Shown: positions 33,430-62,817 of the stretch, piece by piece
How the letters are laid out: every line of letters starts with the position of its first letter
Position numbering within the stretch: the stretch's first letter is position 1
The notes under the pieces: generated by a model
Told to the model about the DNA's origin: nothing
The model's input: only the letters and a program-made list of their open reading frames with translations
The model's database searches: none
Origin: Enchytraeus crypticus
Lineage: Eukaryota; Annelida; Clitellata; Enchytraeida; Enchytraeidae
Direction: 5' to 3'
DNA: 64,000 nt
Assembly (NCBI GenBank): GCA_905160935.1
Contig: CAJHZI010000775.1
Coordinates: 350,001 to 414,000 of the forward strand
Program-made: the position numbers and the translations under genes

Positions 33430-33706
33430 CTAACGCTACTTCTTCTATGTTGTTGTTGTTGTTAAGCAGTTCAACAGAATGTTTTTAAGTGTGCGCATTG
33501 TTAATACTGCAAGTCCGCCATTACTGCAATCTCGTTCTGTTGTTTTTGTTTTGTGCGGTGTTTTGTAGTCGTCGTAAAAATTTAGCATTGTTTTTCTGCC
33601 TAACTTACCGGCGGAAATAGCAATAAAATAAGGAAAAAGACGTATCGATTAGCAGCTATAGCATTCGTGCTAGCGTTTGAGAAGAGAAATTAATTTTAAA
33701 GCCAAC
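33430..33706 (+). promoter_or_regulatory. Probable promoter-proximal region and 5' UTR of the DDX3 gene
   Basis: Sequence directly upstream of the DDX3 start is less AT-rich than the flanks and contains several CpGs and a (GTT)n run. No TATA box at a fixed distance was identified. The start context GCCAACATG (A at -3) is good. The assignment rests on position. Confidence 0.4.
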
Positions 33707-50566
<16,860 letters not shown>

Positions 50567-51490
50567 GGCTGCTAATACATCTACTGTTGTCTGCTATAAC
50601 GTGTGCTTTAAGATTTGCTGAATCTAGCTGATAAGTAGCAGCTAAATATGTTATATGTTCTATCGAAAGCAGTTTAAGCAGCTGTACTATGATAGATTGA
50701 TCTAATGTGATTGATTGATTGATTGATTGATTGATGGCTAGACTGATATCTAGTCTAGTGATTAATTAAATTTTGTGTTATTTCTATAATTATTTTTAGA
50801 GCCATAAAATGGCGGTATGCTGCTTGAGAATGCTTTTGTTCGTATGAAATTAATGATTAACATTAATTGGACTAATATCAGCTTAATATAACGACATCTC
50901 TTAGGTGTCTTCTGGTTAACTGTACATTTAGCTGATTGACAAGTTGTTTGCGTACATGCTCAGCTAAAGTTCCACAGGTCAGCTGTTCAAATTTTAGCAG
51001 AGTAGAGTATGTCTCTGAATAGCCTTGAATAGCCTTTATGTTTGTTTGCTTGTTTCTTGCAATTATATATCGATGGTCAGATACGACCATTTCATTTTTG
51101 GTCGTTCTAAATATGATCAGAATATTATGCTGCTTGTTTTAAGTATTTTGCAAACAAATGTGCGTGTGGTAAGCAAAATTAACTTTACCAAACTGTAATT
51201 TATTGTCAATTTTAGAACTATGTGATGATGTGAGCACTTGTTAATGTACAGGCTAGCTATTTCAACATTTCTGACGACATCCTGGGGTTGAGATAATCCA
51301 CGTCAAGTCCTAAAGTTGTTTCTGCTGTTTTGTTTATATTAGCGCTTCTCTATTAATTAATATTACTGATATATTGCTGCTGTTGTTGCATCAAGCAGCT
51401 GATAGGTAAAGCTGTGAATCGAACGGTTGTGTTTGTTTAGGCAGCAGTTTGCTGCCCCGTGGCATCATCAGCAATCTGTGAATGTGACTG
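50567..51490 (+). other. DDX3 3' flank / probable 3' UTR
   Basis: Non-coding, with a short TTGA run at 50710-50735. No unambiguous poly(A) signal assigned. Confidence 0.5.
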
Positions 51491-51499
51491 AGAGTAATT

Positions 51500-51795
51500 A
51501 AGTGTGTCTTAGTTAATCTATCAGCTGTGAACTGTTTGATCTATCAGCTGTTGACTGATTGATCTATCGGCTGTTGACTGATTGATCTATCAGCTGTTGA
51601 CTGATTGATCTATCGGCTGTTGACTGATTGATCTATCAGCTGTTGACTGATTGATCGATCAGCTGTTGACTGATTAATCTATCAGCTGTTGACTGATTGA
51701 TCCATTCAGCTGTTGACTGATTGATCTATCAACTGTTGACTGATTGATCGATCAGCTGTTGACTGATTGATCTATCAGCTGTTGACTGATATTGC
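51500..51795 (+). repeat. About 23-bp array (gattgatctatcagctgttgact)
   Basis: Twelve or so units in tandem downstream of DDX3. Confidence 0.92.
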
Positions 51796-52004
51796 AGCTG
51801 GATAAGCGTAGCAGACTATTCAAGTGCACGTGATAGATATTTGTTAGAATTATGTGTAGGCATCCTGTCCATTTCAATGTCGTAGTAATATGAAATGTTT
51901 GCTGGATTGTTTATAAAGATTTCTTAGCTGTACATACTAGCATAGCAAAATAAGTGATTCAGTTTTGCGGATATTGAGAGCAATTAAGTTAGTGATGCGA
52001 CTGC

Positions 52005-52125
52005 CTCAGACTGCGTGGCTGAATGCCTGACAGGATGCTATACAATCCTTGAGGCAGCATGACTGAATGCCTGACAGGATGCTATACAATCCTTGAGGCA
52101 GCATGACTGAATGCCAGACTGAGTG
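52005..52125 (+). repeat. Approx. 48-bp duplication, 2.5 copies
   Basis: gactgaatgcctgacaggat, gctatacaatccttgaggca and gcat in tandem. Confidence 0.85.
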
Positions 52126-52739
52126 CTGTTAATTGAATCAGTTTTTACTATGTTAAATTTAAATGAAGCAAAACTTGTATCGACAAGTGTAAGCATTGGT
52201 TGCCACGATGCTGATTTAAATGATTTAAAGGCAACATTTTTCTATAGTGTAACATACATTTATATAGTTACACTTTGAGTGTGTTATGAATGCAGTTATG
52301 TTTTTCTTAGAATAATTGCTGTTTTGTTATTCGTGCAAAATTCATGCTTGTACATAATTGGTCAGCTAAGTTGTGTACAATGTTTGTCCACGCAGTACAT
52401 TTAACGATTTTAAATGAGTGTCTATGTACACGAAATGTTTAGTATTGTACAGGACAGCATTTACACGTGGATTTCTGTATGTATTATCTAGCACACGTGA
52501 CAGGCTGACTCTTGTGCTCATTGTCTATCAAGTGTAGCGTGCACTTCCTGATGAGTAACAATTGACGTGGAGCTAATCATCTGTCTGTATATTACACGTC
52601 ATTTAACTACAGGGTTTTCTTTACTTTATCTTAATTAAATACATGCTGTCAATTTATATTGGACAGTGTATTACCGTACGCTGTTGAGTGCATGTGTTTA
52701 ACAAATACTGTGCAGGATATACATGCTTAACCACATGTG

Positions 52740-52900
52740 GTAAGTTGTAATACATGCTGTCTAATAGAGACAAGTTGTAATACATGTTGTCTAATAGAGA
52801 CAAGTTGTAATACATGTTGTCTAATAGAGACAAGTTGTAATACATGTTGTCTAATAGAGACAAGTTGTAATACATGTTGTCTAATATAGATTAGTTGTTG
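52740..52900 (+). repeat. 30-bp array
   Basis: Five units of gacaagttgtaatacatgtt plus gtctaataga. Confidence 0.93.
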
Positions 52901-53139
52901 TTATTAAATGCTGTCTGATATAGGTGTATCACCTTATGTATTGTCAGATACATGTATGATATTGTATGTAATGCAAAAGTATAGATTTAAGTTACTGATA
53001 TCGCATTAAAGCGAGTCGCTTTACATTTAATCCACTTCTATTGAACAACTGCAGTAAAGATTTGTTGCATTAGCAAAACTATTTGTGTGTCCTACTTCAA
53101 GAAGCGCTAAGTCGCTGTCGCAAGGTTGTTTTTTAGCTA

Positions 53140-53352
53140 AATTTATTTTTCAGCATTATTGTAAGTGATGCTGTTACTATGATCTTATCCACAAGTTTAT
53201 TTTCAGCATTATTGTAAGTGATGCTGTTACTATGATCCTATCCACAGGTTTATTTCAGCATTATTGTAAGTGATGCTGTTACTATGATCCTATCCACAAG
53301 TTTATTTTCAGCATTATTGTAAGTGATGCTGTTACTATGATCTTATCCACAG
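53140..53352 (+). repeat. About 60-bp array, four copies
   Basis: tttattttcagcattattgt, aagtgatgctgttactatga and tcctatccacaag repeated. Confidence 0.93.
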
Positions 53353-53419
53353 TTGCTTGAGTATTGTGGATTTATTGAACGTGCAGTTAAATCTGATGCA
53401 CAGTGTGCAGTAGTCTGAG

Positions 53420-53875
53420 ATATAGATACATTGTTCTGACAGAGAAATGTAGATACATTGTTCTGTCAGAGAAATGTAGATACATTGTTCTGACAGAGAA
53501 ATGTAGATACATTGTTCTGACAGAGAAATGTAGATACATTGTTCTGTCAGAGAAATGTAGATACATTGTTCTAAGACAGAGAAATGTAGATACATTGTTC
53601 TGTCAGAGAAATGTAGATACATTGTTCTAACAGAGAAATGTAGATACATTGTTCTGTCAGAGAAATGTAGATACATTGTTCTGACAGAGAAATGTAGATA
53701 CATTGTTCTAACAGAGAAATGTAGATACATTGTTCTAACAGAGAAATGTAGATACATTGTTCTGACAGAGAAATATAGATACATTGTTCTGACAGAGAAA
53801 TGTAGATACATTGTTCTGACAGAGAAATGTAGATACATTGTTCTGACAGAGATATGTAGATACATTGTTCTATAT
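53420..53875 (+). repeat. 27-bp array (agatacattgttctgacaga, gaaatgt)
   Basis: About 17 units. Long antisense frames over this array come from the stop-free unit. Confidence 0.95.
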
Positions 53876-53929
53876 TGATTCCGTCCTGTCGTACTGGACA
53901 AGTGCATGACTGTACATAGGTGTGCACAC

Positions 53930-54150
53930 TGGTGTCTCGTTCAATAACCGTGTTTACTAGGAATGATATATCTCATGGGTGCACAAAATAGCATGCATAC
54001 ATATGAACATGTGCACACTTGTGTCTAATCTAATACATGTGTTTACTAGGATTGATCTATCTCACGTGTGCATAGAATAGCATGCATACATATGCTCGTG
54101 TGCACACTTGTGCCTAATCTAATATATGTGTTACCTAGGATTGTAATGTT
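53930..54150 (+). repeat. About 90-bp duplication
   Basis: gtgcacacttgtgtctaatc, gtttactaggattgatctat and agcatgcatacatatg occur in tandem, two to three degenerate copies. Confidence 0.8.
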
Positions 54151-54619
54151 CTGTCTATGTTTGTCAGTTATAGATATGCACTTTTGTGCATATTTTAGTA
54201 GTGGGAGACAAGTGTGTTAATATAATCTTATGCAGAGAAGCATAAGCTTTAAGTTTAATAGGCACATTAAAATCTCTTGTGAAGGTGAGAACAATACCTT
54301 GTGGGCGTAACGAGTCTGGTGTATGTGACTGTTCGTTGTTACTGCATGTTAAGATGAGCTAAGTATACGATTGTTAGCGTATGTTTATTCTTTTATCTGT
54401 GTTTCTAGGAAGTTAATTATGTGTATGTGTGTGTGCATGAGTGTGCATGTTCATGTATCAATGTGTTCATGTGTATGTATAACATTGTCGATGTAACACG
54501 TGCGTACGTCTCTTGCTTAATAGAAAATACCTGAAGATGTGTGTTGGTATGTGTGCAGTGTTTATTGAATACGTCTTCATGCATGCAAAATGCACTGTAA
54601 AGTGTTATGTCAGAGATTG

Positions 54620-54830
54620 CCGTGTATGTGTAGGTATGTTTTGTATGGAGCCAGTGTTTGTGTGTAGGTATGTTTTGTATGGAGGCTGTGTGTATGTGTA
54701 GGTATGTTTTGTATGGAGCCAGTGTGTGTGTGTGGGTATGTTTCGTATGGAGGCTGTGTGTATGTGTAGGTATGTTTTGTATGGAGCCAGTGTGTGTGTG
54801 TGTAGGTACGTTTTGTATGGAGTCTGCGTT
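54620..54830 (+). repeat. About 38-bp array
   Basis: Six units of gtgtgtgtaggtatgttttg plus tatggagccagt. The Cys/Val-rich frame is an artefact. Confidence 0.9.
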
Positions 54831-54929
54831 TGTTGTATGTATTTGTATTATTTGTTACTATGGAGAATCTAGAAAGATTCTAGAAAATTATATTCTTATA
54901 AATTTTAAATTTTAGAATTAAAAAATAGA

Positions 54930-56723
54930 ATTGATCCCTAGTTAAGCTGGGATTCAAGTGAAGATGATGATGAAATTCTAAATTCTACGAAGCGGTATCT
55001 CTAATCTGCAGAAATACCTTTGTACTTTTAAATTCCGAAGTCTGTCTTTGTATTTCCATATTGAGTATCTTATTCCTGTTTCTCCTTTAATACCATCATT
55101 AACTAAAAAACATTTATTCATTGCTTAAATTTATTTCTAAAAACTTTCACTGAAACTGAAATGACTACCGGAGTAACATAAGTGACGTGAAATTTCATAA
55201 TTTTGTAATGTCTAACTGAGATACTGTTAGCATTAACCACTCTTTAGAGTATTATTTGAATTTTACTCATTCTTGAGAAGGATAGCAGCTAATGGCGGGC
55301 AACAGTTGCTGAGACAACTTAGACTGGGATCTGCTGGTTGTCTAGTTTAAATACAGCAAAGTCATGTGAAATTAACAGAAGAATGGGTACGGAAAGCAAA
55401 GCACTGCGTGTGAACATCGTACAGTGAGTTAGATGGAAGATCTACGACGGTTTCCACTGTATATGGATGAAGTGCATCCAATTCTTGTAAATAGTTTTAA
55501 TTAGGTGTTGTACGTTTAATACGTTTAATTTTGCTTTATTCATATTAGTAGCGCTGTAGATACGTGAGCAAATCGAAGTGGTTGGCCAGTGTCTTCTTTG
55601 TCTTTGATCTATCCTTGGTATCAAAATGACCAATCTGATAGTTTATTTTATGAGTCCAAACTCAGAACATTTATAATACCCGTTATTAGTAACTAACAAC
55701 AAGTTGTTAACCTTTATAGTCCAAGGCATTTACTGCTAGCAGTCTGCTTTGATTTACATTATGAAGCAGTCGATTGACTGGCTGGTTAATCAAACACACA
55801 AGTTTCTACTGTTTATCTCATTCAACTGAACTATCTCTATGATCTGATGTTAATGTCAGCGCCTTATCTGAAATTTTTGTACCTTTTACAAACGTCATGA
55901 TGGGACTAAACTCTCATTTCACGTGCAATATACTCGTGTAGTGTATAGCTATCGTTGACGATGTTTATTGGATAGTCTGATGACTGTTCTTGATGATATT
56001 TAGCATATTTAGCCACTATTTGACTTCTACAAAGATCGTACTCGATGTATTATCTTATCTTGTTTTAAGCTTCCATTTTCACTCTTGATATCCTGAAAGT
56101 AAGATATTTACTTTTCTTCTTGGCTGAAAGATGTTCTTAATTTCTATCATCAGTCCAGGCAGTCATTCACGGTGATGTATGTTGGATAACTCTCATATAA
56201 CGATGTGATCGTCTGAGATTTGAACCGCGGTTTCTTTTTTATATTGATAAAGTCACTGTCGCTATCCACTGAGCCGCCTTGACGCACGAGACACGAGGCT
56301 TTTTCGATTTGTCGCTGTTAGTGTTAACTGTACACTCTATACTATTCTATATTTCCTGTAGTTGTAATCGTGCTAGTTTTGTAATTTTTCTTCGTTTTAT
56401 CGTGATTTACCAGGAAGTGTAAGTGGACATCACGTCAGTGCGATGGACTCACATCGATGAGTAGCTATCTTTAGCTATCATATGCACAAATCAGACGACA
56501 AAAAATATGCACTAACCAATGGCTTTGGTGAAAATAGCTTAGCGGTTATTTGTGTTGGGTGCGGGAAGTTCGGTAGCTCACATAAGATGGTCAGCGTTGG
56601 ATATTGACAGTTTAGCAGCTGATAGATTTCTGACTCGTTCAGTTTCTGACATCTGACTTCTACTGTCAAAGATATGAAAACCTGCTATTTATTGGTTTTC
56701 CATGCCTTCCTTGGTATTTTAAA

Positions 56724-56773
<50 letters not shown>

Positions 56774-57035
56774 CATATTGTTTGGTTTGATTTAATCGCA
56801 TAGAATTTTGTGCTTTTATATGCTTAGTTATAAGTTTTAAATAATAATACCATTGTTAGTTAAAGACGCTTTATTTAGGTTGCTAGTTTCATGATTACCT
56901 TCTTCTTGATTAAATAAATAATTAAAACACGTTAATTGATTGATTGGCATCTGTTGTAAACAAGGATAAAATCAGTAAAAGTTTTGCTATATAGTATGAT
57001 TAACGTTTTATGTCTAAGTCATGAGAAGTGTTATC
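54930..57035. other. Region without a recognised gene
   Basis: Includes a family C tail at 54930-54975, a tRNA-like SINE head on the minus strand at about 56205-56285 (GGTTCAAATCT) and a (TA)n run at 56727-56771. Nothing else supported. Confidence 0.5.
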
Positions 57036-57160
57036 TGGCTGGAGCCAGTGGCGATGTCGATAAGATATTCGACCGCTTATGTGCAGGATTCAAATCCTGG
57101 GCTCGCCTGTCGCTGACATCGCTTTCGAGTGAAAGCAATTACGTTAACATATTAGCTTTT
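57036..57160 (+). mobile_element. tRNA-like SINE, family B
   Basis: ggctggagccagtggcgatg head, attcaaatcctgggctcgcc B-box region, gctgacatcgctttcgagtg and an acgttaacatattagctttt tail. Confidence 0.75.
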
Positions 57161-60100
57161 GTATCAAATTCTACGTGGTACTGATGTTGCTTTATTCTCA
57201 GTATTCATCGTAAAGTCATTTGTTTAAATACAAGCTGATAGATATTTGATTGACTGATTCTTTGAATAGATTTGCATCTAATGCTTTCTGCTTAATTATA
57301 ACTCAAGATCCTCTTCGTGAAGAACGTTTTAAAGAATTCTTTTTAAAGTAACATCAAAGAGGTTAATATGTAATTTCTATCTATTCATTAAGCAACGTGT
57401 AGATAGTGTAATTATTCTGTAACTTGTTTAAGCTGATATGTTATTCGATAGTTAAACGTTTATTTTTTTAGTTTGTTTTGATTTCTTTGCTTAGCTTTGT
57501 TCTCATTCTCCATATATTGCATTGCGTTAATTGGTTCACCGTATTGATAGCACGGTAGATAGGACTCTTGTATGATGTTAGGCCTTGCCTGTATAGGTGG
57601 GTTTATAGTTATGTATGACCATTTTAGTTATTATGAAGATGTCGAGAAGTTTATACGGTATAATACACAATACTCCTTGCATTATTTTATTCATGGAGTC
57701 GTCGTTCACTATAGCAGGATTTACAGAGACTCGGGTATCGGGTCAGTGCAAAGTAAACTTGAAATTTTTGCGAGTTAAATAGAAACACTTTTAGAGAATT
57801 TAGTAATAAATAAAAAGTGAACCAGTTTCGTGAACGGTTAGGCTTTAAGTTTTAATCGGTAGATTCGATCATTGACTCGCCCACTTCTGATATCTTTAGG
57901 AGATAAATCTAACCGTGACGAAGCGGTCTAAAGTAAAACCCTAAATGTTTTATTAGACCAATGTGGAAAGACTTGAATTAGAGCATACTCAACTAAAAGA
58001 CCTGGAATTGTATGGTAATGGTGTACTGGGTTCACGTTTGTGAACGTGTACACACATAAACTGAACTATGGTTTATCTAATGAACAATCATGAGGAGAGT
58101 TAGTTGACTCTTCTAATGAAGGAAGATAGTCTACTATATCAAAGTGTGATATGATAACAATGCATTCAGTTAATTACCAAAGTTACATCGACTAATTTAA
58201 ACGAATGGAAAGGTCTCAAATAGGGGATTGAGTGATGGATGATATGATGTAGGACAGAGAAGATTTGAGACGGTCTATTTGTATCCCTACCCTAGTTTAA
58301 CTTGGATTCAAGGGAAGAAATGATGATGACTTCGACTGGGACATTTTGAGTAAGGGTCCTGGTCGTTTAGGAGAATTGACTGTAGAACTTGTGTTCGGTT
58401 GCTGGGAACTTGTTAAGCGTGTACAGTGGGAAAAGTTAATCAAGGTCATATGTAGTAGTCGCTGCGTGTTATATTGTCTTTAATGAGAACTATTTTATGT
58501 TGTAAGGAATATAAAATGAATTAATAATATTACCAAGCTCACGTAGGAGTAGCTTGAGATGTTTCTAGTATATTCAAACAACTCTTCATTGCAAGCACTG
58601 AGGTCGACTTATTGAGCGATATTGATTGATTAATTGATTGATTAATTGATTGATTAACGAGTCGGCAGAGGGGTACTATTATATATATGTTATGGTATTA
58701 TTATATACCAGTTATTTCTCTCACGATATGTGCAGGCTTGTGAAGTATTGAAGTGGTTGATCGTACAGCTGCTACTGCTGTCAAATTATTCCTTGATCAG
58801 CTCTAATAAGCGCTGGTTTTAGGCGAGATCCGGGTGTTTTGTAGCGCAGTAGTTACCAACAGTTCATGCACGCAAGGTCGACGTTCAGAGCGGGCCATGT
58901 AATTTCTCACTTAATTGTGCTGCACTGTTGTGAGTAAATTGATCGGTGGAGTGATGGGAGACTGGCAGATACCTTTCAGTTTGCTCTCTCCTGTTTTTAG
59001 TGTGGTTAAAATAAGGGAAATGTCGACCTAAATGCACTGAATATATCTCAAATGACCCTCTGATCGTAAAACATTTTAGTGATAGCACGGATTTCATTGC
59101 ACTTTAATGTTGTTTTTTTATTGTATCTCATCATTCTGTTGTGATTTATTAAGTCATTGAATCTATCGAGGCTGACTGATTGATTGGTTAATCAACCTCA
59201 TTAACCGATTTACGCGCAGCATTTCGGTTTCTGTAACTTAACATTATAGGCTGTGTGAATATAGCTGAACTAGATGTTTGCATTTAGCTCAGAATCGCTT
59301 TAGTCGTTCGTCTCGTCGTCATATGATGACTTGAGAACGTCCTGACCTTCTTATCGAGAGGTTTATGTAAATAGATGTTGTCTGGTAACGGTTTACTGCT
59401 ATATGGTGAAATGTTTTCTTTTGCTGCCTGTAAACAAATCAGGTAACGTTATGGTCTTACGCACGCTATTCACGAAATAGGCTTTTATATTGTTTTGTGT
59501 AGTCGTTATACTGGCTACGTCTAGTTATTGATAACATAGGCGTTATCGTTTAGCAGGTTTGTGCTTAAAATAATTGAAGTATATGATCTGGTATTATAAA
59601 CCCTATGTCGTTTTAAACCATCAGTGATTCTGTGTAATTAAGACAGCTGCTGATAGTGGCGGTGCATGTATTATGATGCATCATTTGCTCTAATCAACTA
59701 AATATTTTACAATGTTTCTCATGTTTTAAGGTTCGTAGCCACTGTGTCGTAATCATACGATTAACTTCTTCATACGTGGGAGTACAGCAGAGAACAAGCT
59801 GTGGTGTTGATGTGTAGGAAAAGAACGAGAATGATGTTTAGTAGAGAAGCTCTGGTACACTTGTAATTAGGCCTATCGTTTGATATTTGATTATTTAATC
59901 GACTTGCTATTGAGCTGTTGACGTTCCATGTATATTACACGTATCATCATATACTTTATTCTGCGTCTTCAGTCTGTCAAATTTTAATGTCTGTTTTAAT
60001 GTTAAAGTCGATACTATGAACATCTCGAGCAATAAGTCAAGAGTGCAGGGTTTGCTGTAAGATTTCTTATACGTTTTAAAATAGAAGAGCATTCTAAAGT

Positions 60101-60812
60101 TAACTTTAAATTTAATCTCCCTATTATCACATCTAGACCTTTTATAAAAGCTGTTTACTTTGAAAAATCTTCATTTATATTTTTCATTCGTTGAAAGATT
60201 ATGTGACCAGAGTTACAACAACATATGATAAAAGATCTATAACAGTATAACTGCAATTAAAGTACTGTTGTCAGCCATGAAAGCCTCGATCAGTACTGAA
60301 TCACTCGATCAGTAGCCAAATCCAACCCGGTGAGCAAAAATGTCTAAAGCAGTGCTAATTCGGAAATCAAGTAAACCGGTGAAATGTTAACGGCAGTCCA
60401 TCACCTGATGATGACATTAGTACAGCCAGGCAGGCGGCATAATTTCACAAATAGTCTACAGATTAAGTATTAATTCAGCCTGTTTTTTTTCAATTAAAAG
60501 TTTTCAGTCTATATGCATTGAAGTCTATTAATAGACTTTAAAATGTTACAGGAAAAAGCTGTATATAGCAAAACATTAACAACGTAATAATAGATCATAA
60601 CATTCACTTTTATTCAGTTTGTCGCTTAATACAAAGTCATGAATCAGTTGTCTACAGTAAGAGACATTCTGCTCCCAAACATCCTGACAAGCTAGTAGGC
60701 TATATTTGACATCCAGCGCCGTTAAGTTTAGTAAAAAAAGGCTATATATCAGACTTATATATATACCTTGATATATATATATATATATCTATCTATAGCT
60801 AATGTTAAAGTC
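57161..60812. other. Region without a recognised gene
   Basis: Family C 3' part at 58195-58330 and a (TTGATTGATTAA) run at 58615-58660. Several short frames have no similarity to known proteins and no splice-flanked conservation. Confidence 0.5.
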
Positions 60813-60922
60813 AGTTTCCTCTCTCGAAAGCAATGTCAGTGACGGACGAGCCCGGGATATGAGCCCCGCACATATTGATTCGCGGTCGAATATAGTACCG
60901 ACATCGCCACTGGCTGCAGCCA
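60813..60922 (-). mobile_element. tRNA-like SINE, family B
   Basis: Minus-strand copy of the element at 905-1027, with the same order of blocks. Confidence 0.75.
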
Positions 60923-61617
60923 GTGAAGTTAGTTTTCATCTAAATAGTGTTGTATTTAGGAAACAGGTTTATGATTATTAATTGTATCCTGAATGGAAAA
61001 CTCGCTACTTCAACGTAGATATAGTTGATGCGCAGTTATATCGTTTAGATGTGATGAGCTGCTTAACTGCAAAAGACATACAGACTAATGCTACAAAAAC
61101 GTCGCATTGTACTGTGCTCAGTAAAGTTAATGTTAGCTCCGCTCTTTTAGACATTGAGTTACTAGGATAACAAAATTAAACATCCAATGAGGCATCCGTT
61201 CTGTTGCAGGTTAGATATCTTGACCATTTTGTCCAATGTAAATCTTACAGTCCTATGTTGTATATTAAAGAGGTCTCTTAACAGCAAACAAGACATCGAT
61301 ATATAATTAAGTATCGATTAATTCTACTTACCACAGAACTACAGATTAAATATCGATTGATAATATCGTTCTGTTATTACCAGTCTTGGAGCGTTCTCTC
61401 TTTTAAAAAAATCACTAAATATTTGCGCATGTAGTAATCTTTAATTAAATAACTTTTCTTCTGCATAGCAAAAGAGAGACTAAACCCATTTTAACGTTGA
61501 CCTGACTCCTGTAGTTTTCCAAAAAGGTTTTCTAGTCAGTTTTTTCAAAAGCCCAAGAATTAACAAATCCAGAGAGTCAATGGATCGATCAATCATTCAA
61601 GTCTCCAGTACTATGGA

Positions 61618-61744
61618 TTATATCAAGTATTTGATGATTCGTTGTTTAGGGTTTTGACAGGTTCCTTGGAACTGGTAGTCATGCCAGGGCACTTCAGCCT
61701 TAGCCACTCCTGCGGCGTTCACACACATCAGACCCTTGCGGCAC
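61618..61744 (-). CDS. Perlustrin-like exon 2 (stop)
   Basis: Acceptor gtcgttgcag before 61744. Encodes CRKGLMCVNAAGVAKAEV and PWHDYQFQGTCQ; stop TAA at 61618-61620. Supplies the last three cysteines. Confidence 0.87.
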
Positions 61745-62454
61745 CTGCAACGACACACAAACGTGCAATCACTTGTCACATGAGGGCGGGGTTCTGCTCT
61801 CTGTGCAAGGTTCTGTGGAATGTGGGAGGGTTCTGTGCAATGTGGACGTGGTACTGGTCAATGTGAGCGGGGTTCTGCGTAATGTGAGCGGGCTTCTGCT
61901 CAATGTGGGCGGGGTTCTATTCAGTTTGGGCGGGGTTCTGTGCAATGTGGGCGGGGTTCTATGGAATATTGGCGGGATTCTGTGCTGTTTGGGCTTGGTT
62001 TATCGTAATGTGGGCGAGGTTTGCGTAATATGGGTGGGATTAAAGGCGTTTAGTAGTGCGAAAGAGTCAATAGAAGTTAAACAATCCTGGTTCGGTCAGT
62101 ACTTGGATGGACGACCACCTTTGAAGACCGAATACTGACAGCTTTGAATAAGTAACTCTCAGGGTGCTGTAAGGTTACTACAAATTAGCACCTAAGCATG
62201 AAAATTCTACATGTATAAGACATACGATGGACATCTCCCAGAATTAAATGATAATTAATCCATCTAACTGAGGAAGGTAACGGGAAACCACCTCAAAAGC
62301 CATACTTTTCCCAAGCTATAGCTGCATAAGGTATGGATAAGGCATAGACTTTGTGAAGGGGTCAACTTGTTGATCTAAGGAGTGCTCTTATGGAGCGACA
62401 AAGCAGACTTTGAGTACGAATATGTACCTTGAACCTGCCACTTGGCAGTGCACT

Positions 62455-62507
<53 letters not shown>

Positions 62508-62817
62508 GAGAGAGTGAAAGAGAGAGACAGAGAGAGAGAGTGAAAGAGAGAGAGATAACTATTAAATTGAATAATAACCTAGCAGACATGGCGTGGCACT
62601 GGTCCCCTATATCTCCTGCGCACTCCGGGCAGCAGCCGCAGGGCCTGAAGGCGGGCTCGCATCCTCCGAGTGGTTGACACACTGGGCCCTGGTATTTACC
62701 CGTCTTTGGGTGGTAGCAGGGCATGCAGCTTAGCCCTGAGCTGATGTGAACCGCTAGGGCACAGAGGAGGAAGAATTGAGTTACTTGAACGTAGGATATG
62801 GTTATCATTCTTGCCAT
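61618..62817 (-). CDS. Secreted single-domain IGFBP / perlustrin-like protein (2 exons)
   Basis: Exon 1 (62817-62579) and exon 2 (61744-61618) join at AG|GTTATT...cag|G in phase to give 121 residues. Residues 1-29 are a signal peptide (hydrophobic FFLLCALAVHISSG). The mature part has twelve cysteines, the number in an IGFBP N-terminal domain, with the diagnostic CGCCPEC motif and, in exon 2, CRKGLMC and PWHDYQFQGTC. The PWH-x-F-x-G-x-C end resembles abalone perlustrin and related single-domain proteins. Such proteins are secreted; perlustrin binds IGF-type ligands and lies in nacre, but the role here is inferred. The protein ends after a short basic tail (NPKQRIIKYLI). Confidence 0.88.
61775..62040. 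repeat. G-rich array of about 22 bp (aatgtgggcggggttctgtg)
   Basis: About eleven degenerate units in the intron of the perlustrin-like gene; GC-rich against an AT-rich background. Confidence 0.9.
62065..62145 (+). mobile_element. 5S rRNA-derived SINE head or 5S pseudogene
   Basis: agaagttaaacaatcctggt, then ggtcagtacttggatggacg, then accgaatactgacagcttt follow the order of the 5S rRNA internal promoter (AAGTTAAGCAACG, box C GGTTAGTACTTGGATGGGTGACC) and 3' end. The 5' third is absent or unrecognisable. A family F LINE-tail segment follows about 120 bases on. Confidence 0.75.
62263..62560 (+). mobile_element. Family F LINE-tail repeat with long (GA)n
   Basis: aactgaggaaggtaacggga, aggagtgctcttatggagcg, ccacttggcagtgcactgaa and over 40 bases of GA repeats. 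Confidence 0.8.
62579..62817 (-). CDS. Perlustrin-like exon 1
   Basis: Start at 62817 with MARMITISYVQVTQFFLLC. Nine cysteines. Donor GCTAG|GTTATT at the exon end. Reading on past the donor only gives translation of the neighbouring GA repeat. Confidence 0.88.

Noticed and set aside
53335-53927. Minus-strand frames with EQCIYISL repeats
   Set aside because: Translations of the 27-bp minisatellite.
62065-62145. A functional 5S rRNA gene
   Set aside because: Only the middle and 3' parts are recognisable, with several changes in box C, and a LINE-type repeat follows; a SINE head or pseudogene is more likely.
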